Assembly: GCA_039033415.1 (NCBI GenBank)
Contig: JBCCCR010000027.1
Coordinates: 1 to 64,000, forward strand
DNA length: 64,000 nt
Source of the DNA: Pseudomonadota bacterium
GTDB lineage: Bacteria; Pseudomonadota; Gammaproteobacteria; Xanthomonadales; SZUA-38
Reading direction: 5' to 3'
Below are positions 22,691 to 30,804 of the stretch, in pieces (the stretch's first letter is position 1; each line of letters starts with the position of its first letter). Position numbers and translations under genes: made by a program. Below the pieces are notes generated by a model that saw nothing but the letters and a program-made list of their open reading frames with translations, did no database searches and was not told where the DNA came from.

Positions 22691-25010
22691 GCGTCTCGAC
22701 CAGCGTCGATTCCGGCGCGGAGGCCTGGGCCAGATCAAGTGCGGACCGCGTAGCGGCGAGTGCCTCGCTGTTGGCGCCGATGGTTTGATAATAGTCGGCC
22801 AGGTGATTGAGGCCCCAGGCTTCCTGAACGGTGCCGGCAACCTCGGACCCACGCATGATCTCAAGCCCACGCTCGATGGTTGCTTTGCCTCGTTCGATCT
22901 CACCGACATACGCATAAAACCGGCCGATATCGGTTAAGGCGAAGCCAACCCGCCAGTGGCTTTCGCCGTAGGCGCGCGACATATGCCCGATGCCGCGCTC
23001 GGCTGACTCGATGGCTTTTTGGTGTTCGTTGTTGTCGGCGTAGACCGATGCCAGATTTAGCAGCGGCGACATAATGTTGTGATCCGGGGGATTGTTCGCG
23101 CGCTCAAACGTCGCAATCGACTTTCGGTAATACTCGATGGCTTTCGGGTTGTCACCGAGCTGCAGGTAAACCGCGCCGATCCGATTGAGAGACCCAGCAA
23201 CCTCGTCGTGATCCGCGCCGAACAGCGATTCATAAATGGCCGCAGCCTTCTGGTGCAGCGCCATGCCTTCTTCGGTCCGATCCTGATCGACCAGTAAGCG
23301 CCCCAGGTTGTCGAGTGTTCCCGCATAGGCCGGCGTCTGCGTCTCACCCGACGCCTCAAATTGTTCGATCGATTCGCGGCTGAACTGCTCGCTGGCGGTG
23401 GCGTCACCTTGCCACATGGCAAGAACGCCAAGGGTCGCCAGGCTTTTCGCGATACTGCTGCTGTACGGGCCTTCGTAGCGGCGCTTGAGATCGAGGCTCT
23501 GCGTCATCACCTCGCGCGCGGTTTCGATGTTGCCGAGGCGCGCCTGAGCGTTGGCAATGAGATGCAGCGGGCGAATCATGGCTGCATCGGTGTCCGACCG
23601 CGATCGAGCCAACCGGGTACGCGCTTCCTCATACGTCTCAAGCGCTTTGGCATAGTTGCCGCGGTCATAGCTCATGAGGCCAAGCGCAAGGAGACTGTTG
23701 ATCACGGCGGGATCGTCGTCGTCCAGGAATTCCAGCTGAGTCGCGTATGAGGACTTCAGCAGCTCTTCAGCCTTGTCCAGCCTGCCGAGTTCTCGATAGA
23801 CATGACTGATGGTTTGGGTGAGCTCCGCACGCGTTACCGGCTGGCTGCCAAGCTCGTCCAGCCGAGGTAGCGCCTCATCGACCAGGTCGCGGGCGAGCAG
23901 GTCTCGCCGACCGCCGCGTTCGGGGTTGGCGTTCTCGAAGAGGCTCACGAGAAAGCCGGTGATCTCTTCAGCACGTTCTGCGGCCTGCTGGGCCTCATCG
24001 CGCGATTGGGTGAGCTGCAGGGTGTACAGGGTGGCGCCGGTGATGATTGTCGCCAGCGCCGCCGCTGCGGTGAGAGTGGCGGCGCGATTCCGAGCGAGGA
24101 CCTTTCGGAACCGATAGAAGCCGCTGGGACCTGCAGCCTGTATCGGATAGCCCCGGCGATAGGCCTTTAGATCGTCCAGCAGGGCGTCGACGCTGGCATA
24201 GCGATCAGCGGGGTGAAACCGCAGGCATTGCTCGACAATCAGCATGAGCTCATGGGGTACGCGTCGGCGCAAGGCCGGGTCGATTCTGATTTCCTTCTCA
24301 GCCGCCGCGCGCTGGATCGCGTCCGAGATGGAGCGCTCCTCGACCACAGGCTCGCCCAGCAGCAGGCGAGCCAGGAGGAGGCCCAGCTGGTAAACGTCAG
24401 ATCCCACCGTGATGGGCTGCTCCAGGAGCTGTTCTGGACTTGCCCAGCGCGGGGTCATCGGATTGTGACGGGTTACGGTTTCCCCATCGGCCGCCAGTGG
24501 CTTCGCGATACCGAAATCCAGGAGCTTGGGTTGACCGTCCGCCGTCACCATGACGTTGCTCGGTTTGATGTCACGATGCACAAGCAGGCGCTTGTGGGCA
24601 AAAGCGACCGCGTCAACCGCTTTGCTGAACAGGTCGACAATCGCGTCGGTCGGCAGTTTGTGTGTCGCAACAAAATCGTCGATCGCCTGACCGTCGATCA
24701 GCTCCATCACCAGATAGGGCCAGCCTTCTTCGGTGACGCCGGCATCATAAAGCTGGCTGATGTTGGGGTGGTTGAGGCTGGCCAGGAAACCCTGCTCTCG
24801 AAGAAACCGATCCTTGAGCTCCTGGTTGAGCCCGGATCCGGCGCTGATTTTGATGGCCACTTCACGCTCGAAGCTACCGTCGATGCGCTCCGCCCGATAA
24901 ACCTGGCCCATGCCGCCGGCGGCAATAAATTGGGTAATGCGGTAGTCACCAAACTCACGCCCGAGCATGGCCCGATCGGCTGGGTCGCCGACGGCGGACA
25001 AGACGTCCAT
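22638..25010 (-). CDS. Transmembrane Ser/Thr protein kinase with TPR sensor domain, 790 aa
   Basis: The PknB-like kinase domain (residues ~20-285) has the Gly loop IAAGGMGQVY, Lys in VAIKI, the catalytic loop HRDIKPSN, DFG in LLDFGIAK and SPEQ, so it should be active. A transmembrane helix is near residues 310-330, followed by TPR-type repeats up to ~770, presumably extracytoplasmic. This architecture is frequent in Xanthomonadales-like bacteria beside ECF sigma factors, though none lies next to it here. Confidence 0.92.
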   Translation of the reverse strand: MDVLSAVGDPADRAMLGREFGDYRITQFIAAGGMGQVYRAERIDGSFEREVAIKISAGSGLNQELKDRFLREQGFLASLNHPNISQLYDAGVTEEGWPYLVMELIDGQAIDDFVATHKLPTDAIVDLFSKAVDAVAFAHKRLLVHRDIKPSNVMVTADGQPKLLDFGIAKPLAADGETVTRHNPMTPRWASPEQLLEQPITVGSDVYQLGLLLARLLLGEPVVEERSISDAIQRAAAEKEIRIDPALRRRVPHELMLIVEQCLRFHPADRYASVDALLDDLKAYRRGYPIQAAGPSGFYRFRKVLARNRAATLTAAAALATIITGATLYTLQLTQSRDEAQQAAERAEEITGFLVSLFENANPERGGRRDLLARDLVDEALPRLDELGSQPVTRAELTQTISHVYRELGRLDKAEELLKSSYATQLEFLDDDDPAVINSLLALGLMSYDRGNYAKALETYEEARTRLARSRSDTDAAMIRPLHLIANAQARLGNIETAREVMTQSLDLKRRYEGPYSSSIAKSLATLGVLAMWQGDATASEQFSRESIEQFEASGETQTPAYAGTLDNLGRLLVDQDRTEEGMALHQKAAAIYESLFGADHDEVAGSLNRIGAVYLQLGDNPKAIEYYRKSIATFERANNPPDHNIMSPLLNLASVYADNNEHQKAIESAERGIGHMSRAYGESHWRVGFALTDIGRFYAYVGEIERGKATIERGLEIMRGSEVAGTVQEAWGLNHLADYYQTIGANSEALAATRSALDLAQASAPESTLVETLNTRLATLTAGDVKPGR

Positions 25011-25191
25011 GGCGCCGCCGGTATTGAGCGCGTTCTTGTGATCGGAGGTGATGGTCAGGTTCCTTTTGCTCTGAGATGTCCGTCGGTTGCTACCGCAGGT
25101 CTAATATAGCAACTCGATGACAGACCTGGCCGCGGTTCCGAACACCGTAGGCGGCTAATGAGTACCCTTTAGGAGGCTCTCTCTCCAGAAT

Positions 25192-26235
25192 TCAGGCTAC
25201 GTCCGGCGGCAGCGAAAGCACCCGCCGGATCTCGTCGGTTTTAAAACCGAGGGCCATCGGGCGTTTGACGGACGGAAGCGCGACTACGTCATAGAGTTCC
25301 TCGACCACACCCTCGATGCGAAGCTCATGCACCACGTCTCCGCGTTCCAGATCGATCACCTGCAGGGCGCAGCGCGGCGTCGCGTTGCGGGCAGCCAGCG
25401 CTTCGCTCAGCGGAAGGCCGGCGAATGTTCCCTCGTCGCGAGCTTTGGAAAGGCCCACCACGGCGTAGCGGCCGGTGAAGGTGAGACCCCGCAGGTAGCC
25501 CGGGCAAAACGCGACGGGTTCAAAGCGGCCGGCGTCCAGGTCCACCCAGCCGAACTCCCCGGTGCCGGAGTTGTGCAGCCAGAGCTTGTCCTGGTGCCAG
25601 CGCGGGGAATGCGGCATGGAGAGCCCATCGCAGACCGTTTCCCCGTCATCGATCGAGAGCATAAGGCCACCCCCGACGCGCTGGTCGCGCCAGCCCTCGT
25701 TGACGTCGGTGGCGCCGACGCAGGTGGCAAAGGAGGGCTTGCCATCGCGGAGCGCCATACCATTCAGATGGCAACGGTCTTCGGCGGCTAGCTTGGAAAC
25801 GAACGGTGGCCGCCACAGCGGGCGAAAGCTGTAGCGGTCGTCGACCGTGGCAAGGCAGCTGAACAGAGTGTTGACGAACAGCGGGCGGTTGTCAGCGTCG
25901 ACCGCGACGTCGTGGATATCCAGGTCGCCGGTGGTGTAGCCAAGCTGGGGCACATATAGGCGGTCGTATCCGTCATGGCTTTGGCCCGAGGGCAGGGCGT
26001 TTTCGAAACGCCACAGCTGATAAAGCGTTCCCACCCACAGCGTTTCGTCGTGAAACGCCAGACCCATGCAGCGAGCGAACGTGCGTTCGAACACCGACAG
26101 GCGTCCGCTAGGCGCCAGCCCAATGAGAAACAGCTTGCCGGCCTGATAGGTCGAAAAAGCCAGCGAACCGCCGGTCTCATGCAGCCAGCTGGTGAACTGT
26201 CGGGAGCCCGTGAGCTCCAGCTGAGGCGTAGCCAT
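25192..26235 (-). CDS. TIGR03032-family protein, 347 aa
   Basis: A conserved family of unknown function with a beta-propeller-like repeat pattern. Diagnostic stretches include TSWLHETGGSLAFSTYQAGK at the N-terminus, RCMGLAFHDETLWVGT near residue 55, HLNGMALRDGKP near 155, and LSMPHSPRWHQDKLWLHNSG near 200. Length fits the family. No signal peptide is seen. It stands alone, leftward, 180 bp upstream of the kinase start. Confidence 0.85.
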   Translation of the reverse strand: MATPQLELTGSRQFTSWLHETGGSLAFSTYQAGKLFLIGLAPSGRLSVFERTFARCMGLAFHDETLWVGTLYQLWRFENALPSGQSHDGYDRLYVPQLGYTTGDLDIHDVAVDADNRPLFVNTLFSCLATVDDRYSFRPLWRPPFVSKLAAEDRCHLNGMALRDGKPSFATCVGATDVNEGWRDQRVGGGLMLSIDDGETVCDGLSMPHSPRWHQDKLWLHNSGTGEFGWVDLDAGRFEPVAFCPGYLRGLTFTGRYAVVGLSKARDEGTFAGLPLSEALAARNATPRCALQVIDLERGDVVHELRIEGVVEELYDVVALPSVKRPMALGFKTDEIRRVLSLPPDVA

Positions 26236-26348
26236 CAGCGGTCTCCGTGTCTAAGTCCAAGCGTAACGAGCCATTATAAGCAGGCTGTGCAGGCACGGCT
26301 GGAGCCGTGTACGCTTGGTCGCGTGACTTTCGTTCTTGCGAGGCTGCA

Positions 26349-26588
26349 ATGAGCGCCAATCGTTGGTTGCTCCTGCTGGTGTTTATCCCGCTGATCCTGC
26401 TTGGAGCCGGCGGCAGCCCCGTCGTGCAGGTTCTGATGTTTGTCCTCGGATTCGGGCTGATGGGTTTCGGGCTACTGGCGGTTCTGAACCGGTGGCGGGA
26501 GTACCGTACCCGGGCTGAGACCAACGAGCGGCGCTTTGCGGCAGAGATGATCGCCATGCGCCACCGCACGAAAAACGACCAGCCCTAA
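26349..26588 (+). CDS. Small two-helix membrane protein, 79 aa
   Basis: ATG at 26349 chosen because the frame upstream lacks a ribosome site. Two tightly spaced helices (residues 5-20 and 26-45) then a basic amphipathic C-terminal helix. Function unknown. It lies between the divergent TIGR03032-like gene and the racemase gene. Confidence 0.6.
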   Translation: MSANRWLLLLVFIPLILLGAGGSPVVQVLMFVLGFGLMGFGLLAVLNRWREYRTRAETNERRFAAEMIAMRHRTKNDQP

Positions 26589-26682
26589 GCCACAGTTTTT
26601 CGGCCTTGCGTGGTTGCACTGACGCTGTCGCAGCGTTCCACACCCTGCTAATTTCATCCTTGGTCATCGAGAGGCAAAGCGC

Positions 26683-27375
26683 ATGAAAACGATTGGTCTG
26701 CTCGGCGGCATGAGCTGGGAGAGTTCTCAGATCTACTACCGCCTAATCAATCAACACGTTCGCGACCAGCTGGGTGGCTTGACCTCAGCGCCGATAGTGA
26801 TGATGAGCGTGAATCTGGCTGACCTTAAGCCTCTGCAGCACGCCGGTGACTGGGAAGCGGCAGGCGCCTTTCTGGCGAAACCGGCGATGGCGGCTGAGGC
26901 TGCCGGGGCTGAGCTGCTGGCGATCTGTAGCAACACGATGCACAAGGTGGCGGACGCGGTAAGTCGCGTCGTGTCTGTGCCGTTGGTTCATATCGCTGAC
27001 GCCAGCGCCACCGCAATCAAGACGGCGGGCATCGAAACGGTTGGACTCCTGGGTACCCGCTTTACGATGGAGCAGGCGTTTTATCGGGATCGGCTGGAGT
27101 CGCTCGGTGTCAAAGTGCTGGTGCCGGCTGCCGAAGAGCGCAACATGATCCACAACGTGATCTTCGACGAGCTTTGCCTTGGCGTGATCAGCGACGCCTC
27201 GCGAGAAAAGTATCTGCGCGTTATCAGCAACCTGTCCGCTGAGGGTGCGCAGGGAATGATCCTCGGCTGTACCGAAATCGGATTGCTAGTAGACGCTACT
27301 CATACCGCGACGCCGCTATTTGATACCGCAGCAATCCACGCTGAGGAGATCGTAAGACAGGCACTAACCAAGTGA
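26683..27375 (+). CDS. Aspartate/glutamate racemase family protein, 230 aa
   Basis: Cofactor-independent racemases interconvert D- and L-aspartate using two cysteines. Both are here: CSNTMHKVAD at about residue 87 and ILGCTEIG at about 195. GLLGGMSWESSQIYYRLIN at the N-terminus is the YgeA/RacD-type signature. Length is typical. GAGAGG precedes the ATG. Confidence 0.9.
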   Translation: MKTIGLLGGMSWESSQIYYRLINQHVRDQLGGLTSAPIVMMSVNLADLKPLQHAGDWEAAGAFLAKPAMAAEAAGAELLAICSNTMHKVADAVSRVVSVPLVHIADASATAIKTAGIETVGLLGTRFTMEQAFYRDRLESLGVKVLVPAAEERNMIHNVIFDELCLGVISDASREKYLRVISNLSAEGAQGMILGCTEIGLLVDATHTATPLFDTAAIHAEEIVRQALTK

Positions 27376-27484
27376 TTTTGTTTTCCAAGCCACGGACCGG
27401 CGGCGTGACCCATGGGCCTTGTCCGCAGGCGTGGCGGGCCGTTAAAACATGGCAGGCTCAATCAGACGTGAGGTCAGCAAAGCC

Positions 27485-28285
27485 ATGACGATGACATCAC
27501 CCCAGGAAAAGCAGGCGCTGTTCGAGAAGCTCGAAGCGTTTGACATCGACGGCGGCAAGCCAGATTTTTCCTTCGCCGACCGACTGGCGCGGGACAACGG
27601 CTGGTCCCGGCCTTTCGCCAAAAAGGTGCTACGGGAGTATCTGCGGTTTGTTTACCTCTGCGCGACCTCCAAGCAGATGCTGACGCCCAGCGAGGAGGTT
27701 GACCAGGCCTGGCACCTCCATATGGTCTACACGCGTTCGTACTGGGATGATCTGTGCGGCGAGATCCTTGGGTTTCCGCTGCATCACGACCCGACGCCCG
27801 GCGGGGCTGGCGCCGCAGAAGGATACGCGGCGGCTTATGAGCTCGCGAAACGGCGCTACCGCGATGCATTTGGTCACGCGCCGCCGGCCGACGTCTGGCC
27901 GTCGACCAAAGCGCGGTTCGCGAACGCCGGGCGGTTTCAGTGGGTGAATCTCGCCGATCATCGCCTGGTATCCTTGAAATCCCTTCGCGCCGCGTGGATT
28001 GCGGTCGGGTTGGGATTGACTGCTGCACCCGTTTACGCGGCGGGTGACTGGTCCAGCATGCTGACCGTTGTAGGCGGAGTCATTCTGATCCCGGTGGCGC
28101 TCCTATGGGTTTTCGGCAGCCGGTTAAAGGCATTGCACGACGCGCACCAGCGCAAAAACGCCGGCGCCGCGGGCTGCGGCGCCGGGGCTAGCGGCTACAG
28201 CTCCAAATCGGCCTCGGGCGACAGCGACGGTGGTGGGGGTGATGCGTCAGGTTGCGCCAGCGGTTGCGGCGGGTGTGGTGGCTGA
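27485..28285 (+). CDS. GRDP-like glycine-rich membrane protein, 266 aa
   Basis: The N-terminal ~150 residues match the glycine-rich-domain-protein-like family (EVDQAWHLHMVYTRSYWDD near residue 72). Two transmembrane helices follow (about 175-195 and 200-222). The C-terminus is a low-complexity Gly/Ser/Cys tail ending GCASGCGGCGG, as in TIGR04222-type proteins where the tail may be processed. ATG at 27485 has GAGGT upstream. The tail overlaps the next gene. Confidence 0.8.
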   Translation: MTMTSPQEKQALFEKLEAFDIDGGKPDFSFADRLARDNGWSRPFAKKVLREYLRFVYLCATSKQMLTPSEEVDQAWHLHMVYTRSYWDDLCGEILGFPLHHDPTPGGAGAAEGYAAAYELAKRRYRDAFGHAPPADVWPSTKARFANAGRFQWVNLADHRLVSLKSLRAAWIAVGLGLTAAPVYAAGDWSSMLTVVGGVILIPVALLWVFGSRLKALHDAHQRKNAGAAGCGAGASGYSSKSASGDSDGGGGDASGCASGCGGCGG

Positions 28286-28754
28286 GCTTTTGCTGCGGCA
28301 GGCGGCGCTGGCAGAAGCTGACGCGCTGACGTCGCTGGCGCTTCGTTCGAAGGCGGTGTGGGGTTACGACGAGGCATTCATGGCGGCCTGTCGTGATGAG
28401 CTTTTGGTGTCTGCTGACGACATCCAAAGTGCCGGCACCCGCCTGACGGTCGCGGACCGGGCGGGGCAGCTCGCGGGATACTGCTGGGTCGAGCCGGTGT
28501 CACCAACGGTATGGGAACTCGAAGCGTTGTTTGTCGAACCCGATCTGATGGGGCAGGGCATCGGGGAAAAGCTGTTTCGGCAGGCAGTCCGGGAAGCGGC
28601 TTCAAACGGCGCTTCCACGCTGACCATTCAGTCCGATCCTCAGGCTGCTCGATTCTATGAAAAGTCCGGCTGCGTCAAAGTCGGCGAAAAGCCGTCGGGC
28701 AGCATCCCGGGGCGAGTGCTGCCGCTGTATCACCTCTCGCTAAGCTCGACCTGA
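28242..28754 (+). CDS. GNAT-family N-acetyltransferase, 170 aa
   Basis: The core starts at RQAALAEADALTSLALRSK; ALFVEPDLMGQGIGEKLF (residues 92-109) is the acetyl-CoA-binding motif and AARFYEKSGCVKVG near 132 the second. ATG at 28242 follows GGGGGT; GTG codons at 28275 or 28278 would remove a non-conserved lead. It overlaps the upstream gene by 44 bp or less. Confidence 0.85.
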   Translation: MRQVAPAVAAGVVAELLLRQAALAEADALTSLALRSKAVWGYDEAFMAACRDELLVSADDIQSAGTRLTVADRAGQLAGYCWVEPVSPTVWELEALFVEPDLMGQGIGEKLFRQAVREAASNGASTLTIQSDPQAARFYEKSGCVKVGEKPSGSIPGRVLPLYHLSLSST

Positions 28755-28770
28755 AGCTAGGCGCTAAACC

Positions 28771-29916
28771 TCAGGCGCTGACGGCAGAATCGCGCTGAAT
28801 GTCAAACTTGCGGATCTTCTCCACCAGCGTTGTTCGACGAAGCTTGAGCAGGCGCGCAGCCTGACTCACCACGCCGTCGGAAGCGGCCAGCGCTTGCTCG
28901 ATCAGACATTTCTCGCGCTGCTGGAGGTATTTCATCAGGTTCAGCCCGCTGGGCGGCAGCACCGGTTCGATTTCTTCTGCGGGTGGCTGTAGACGCCACA
29001 GCACGGGTTCACCCGACGCCTCGCCCCGTCCCGATTGGGTCTCCTCTGCGGCCTGAAACTCATCCGGCAAATCGTCGCGTTCCACTCGATCGCCGCCGTG
29101 AAACACGGCCAGCTGCTCGAGAAGATTGCCCAGTTCTCTGACGTTGCCAGGCCACGGGTAGGCACGAAGGCTGGCTAGGGCGCTGGGGGCCAGCTGGGGC
29201 GGTTCGAGGTCTCGTTTCTCGAGCGCGTTGCTCAGACTGGTCAACAGAAATGGCAGATCCTCCATACGCTCGCTGAGTGTTGGCACCCGCAGCGGCACCA
29301 CATTCAGTCGGTAGAACAGGTCTTCGCGAAAGGTGCCTGCGGCGACGGCATCCAGCAGATTGCAGTGGGTGGCCGCCACCACGCGAACGTTGAGGGCAAT
29401 CTCCTCACGTCCGCCAACGCGTTCAATGCACCGTTCCTGAAGTGTCCGCAGCAGCTTGGCCTGCATCGGCAGAGGCATATCGCCGATTTCATCGAGAAAC
29501 AGAGTGCCGTGGTTGGCCCGCTCGAAGCGCCCGATGCGCCGCTCGAGTGCGCCGCTGAACGCGCCTCTCTCGTGGCCGAAGAGCTCACTTTCCAAAAGGT
29601 CGGCGGGGATAGATGCACAATTCACGGCCACAAATGGCCCTGAAGATCGGTTGGAATAGCGGTGGATTCGCCGGGCCACCACCTCCTTACCGGTGCCGGT
29701 ATCCCCACCGACCAAAACCGTGACGTCCGTTTTGGCGACGCGTCGGACCTGCAGCCAAAGCTGTTTCATCCTTGGATTACTGCACTGCTCAACGGGATCG
29801 GTTCCTGTCTCCGTGTCCAGCTGAATCGGTTTCCGGTGGTTTGCCGGCGCAAGGTTGTTCCGCCGCAGCGACAGGTAATCCTTGCCGGTAACGCGATCAG
29901 GCGCGAACTGAGCCAT
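28771..29916 (-). CDS. Sigma-54-dependent activator (AAA+ and Fis HTH, no receiver), 381 aa
   Basis: Drives open-complex formation by sigma-54 RNA polymerase. Walker A is GGDTGTGKEVV (residues ~69-79), the sigma-contact loop reads GAFSGA in place of GAFTGA (~118), Walker B is LFLDEIGDMPL (~140), and the C-terminal Fis-type helix-turn-helix is ASDGVVSQAARLLKLRRTTL. The N-terminal ~45 residues hold no domain. The receiver-like gene immediately upstream suggests a split NtrC-type regulator. Confidence 0.92.
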   Translation of the reverse strand: MAQFAPDRVTGKDYLSLRRNNLAPANHRKPIQLDTETGTDPVEQCSNPRMKQLWLQVRRVAKTDVTVLVGGDTGTGKEVVARRIHRYSNRSSGPFVAVNCASIPADLLESELFGHERGAFSGALERRIGRFERANHGTLFLDEIGDMPLPMQAKLLRTLQERCIERVGGREEIALNVRVVAATHCNLLDAVAAGTFREDLFYRLNVVPLRVPTLSERMEDLPFLLTSLSNALEKRDLEPPQLAPSALASLRAYPWPGNVRELGNLLEQLAVFHGGDRVERDDLPDEFQAAEETQSGRGEASGEPVLWRLQPPAEEIEPVLPPSGLNLMKYLQQREKCLIEQALAASDGVVSQAARLLKLRRTTLVEKIRKFDIQRDSAVSA

Positions 29917-29947
29917 GGACGAAGTGCTCCAGAGTCTGCGCTGAGTT

Positions 29948-30499
29948 TTAGTAGTGGTTAGCGACGGCGGTCAGTCGTGGGCTGCCGATTCGCGGTGCCA
30001 TGACCGGCTCGTAGGGCTGTTTCGCGCAGCGACGTGCCGTATCCAGCGTCAGCCGGGTGTTGTGCGCCATATCGAACATCAACGCGAGTTCGATGTTGAT
30101 CTTCAAATCCCATGGACGGATCGGGTGGACCACAAAGTTGAGTGATTCCGGATTGTCATCGTCGAGCGCAACCTGCGCCTGATCCTGATTCAGACAGCTG
30201 ATCACCGGCTGATCACAGGTTCGTCGGAGCCATTGGGTAAGCAATTCCCCAGGCGTACCCATCATGTCGACCACAATAAGATGTGGTCGCTGGAGACGCA
30301 GCATGTTTTTGATATCGGTCTGATCACCCCAGACCGCCAGGGTGTCGAAGGTGAGCTCTTTGAGCTGCTGCTGTACCGGCAGCGGATCTGGCGAAACCAG
30401 CAGCACGCGAAGCCCGTCGGTGAGGCTTTCCCGGGCAAAGGCGCCCTGTGGCTGGGTACGCATCGAAGGCTGCGCGGTGGAAAGTTGTTGGCGAATCAT
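29948..30499 (-). CDS. Degenerate response-regulator receiver protein, 183 aa
   Basis: A CheY-like fold covers residues 30-150: LRVLLVSPDPLP, LIVVDMMGTPG (phospho-acceptor Asp retained), PVISCLN, and FVVHPIRPWDL where His replaces the conserved Lys. One of the two N-terminal acidic metal residues is also missing, so ordinary phosphorylation is doubtful. It lies 31 bp upstream of the sigma-54 activator and behind a sigma-54 promoter. Confidence 0.75.
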   Translation of the reverse strand: MIRQQLSTAQPSMRTQPQGAFARESLTDGLRVLLVSPDPLPVQQQLKELTFDTLAVWGDQTDIKNMLRLQRPHLIVVDMMGTPGELLTQWLRRTCDQPVISCLNQDQAQVALDDDNPESLNFVVHPIRPWDLKINIELALMFDMAHNTRLTLDTARRCAKQPYEPVMAPRIGSPRLTAVANHY

Positions 30500-30539
30500 G
30501 GCTGTTCCTCAAGTGTTGTGTCTCCGTTGCCAGAGAAGC

Positions 30540-30556
30540 AGCAAAGCCCGTGCCAA
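30540..30556 (-). promoter_or_regulatory. Consensus sigma-54 promoter
   Basis: The minus strand reads TTGGCACGGGCTTTGCT, agreeing with YTGGCACGRNNNTTGCW at every specified position. The -12 element ends 41 bp before the start codon at 30499, so transcription of the receiver and activator genes should begin near 30528. Confidence 0.85.
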
Positions 30557-30566
30557 CTTATAAGTT
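30555..30566. promoter_or_regulatory. Operator-like palindrome AACTTATAAGTT
   Basis: A perfect 12-bp palindrome abuts the -24 box of the sigma-54 promoter on its upstream side. A dimeric regulator bound here would contact or block the holoenzyme. Confidence 0.4.
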
Positions 30567-30804
30567 ATTGATTTTTAATGAGAGAAGACAAAATGGTGGT
30601 CTGCGATCCGTCGTTTTGTGCGAACCGCAAAAATATCGGCGGGGAAACGTACGGCTTAGGCCAAAATTGTGGCGGCCGCCGAACTGAGCCACAGAACGCT
30701 CCGCGCTCACAGACCAGCTTTGTTGCTTAGGTGTGTCCGAGGGCGAGGCGACGCTTTCGACGCTTTTCTTTACAATCGAGGCAATTCGCAGGGGTAAGCA
30801 AGTT

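Larger units (their letters stand above)
30500..30804. other. Divergent promoter region, 305 bp
   Basis: No gene is supported here. The left part has the sigma-54 promoter for the leftward pair; the right part should hold the promoter of the TolB-amidohydrolase gene, but I cannot pick confident -35/-10 boxes. A GGGGT ribosome site lies just before the ATG at 30805. Confidence 0.5.

Noticed and set aside
24213-25109. 298-residue open frame on the + strand
   Set aside because: It is antisense to the conserved kinase domain, has no ribosome site and no recognisable motif. It comes from GC-rich codon bias on the opposite strand.
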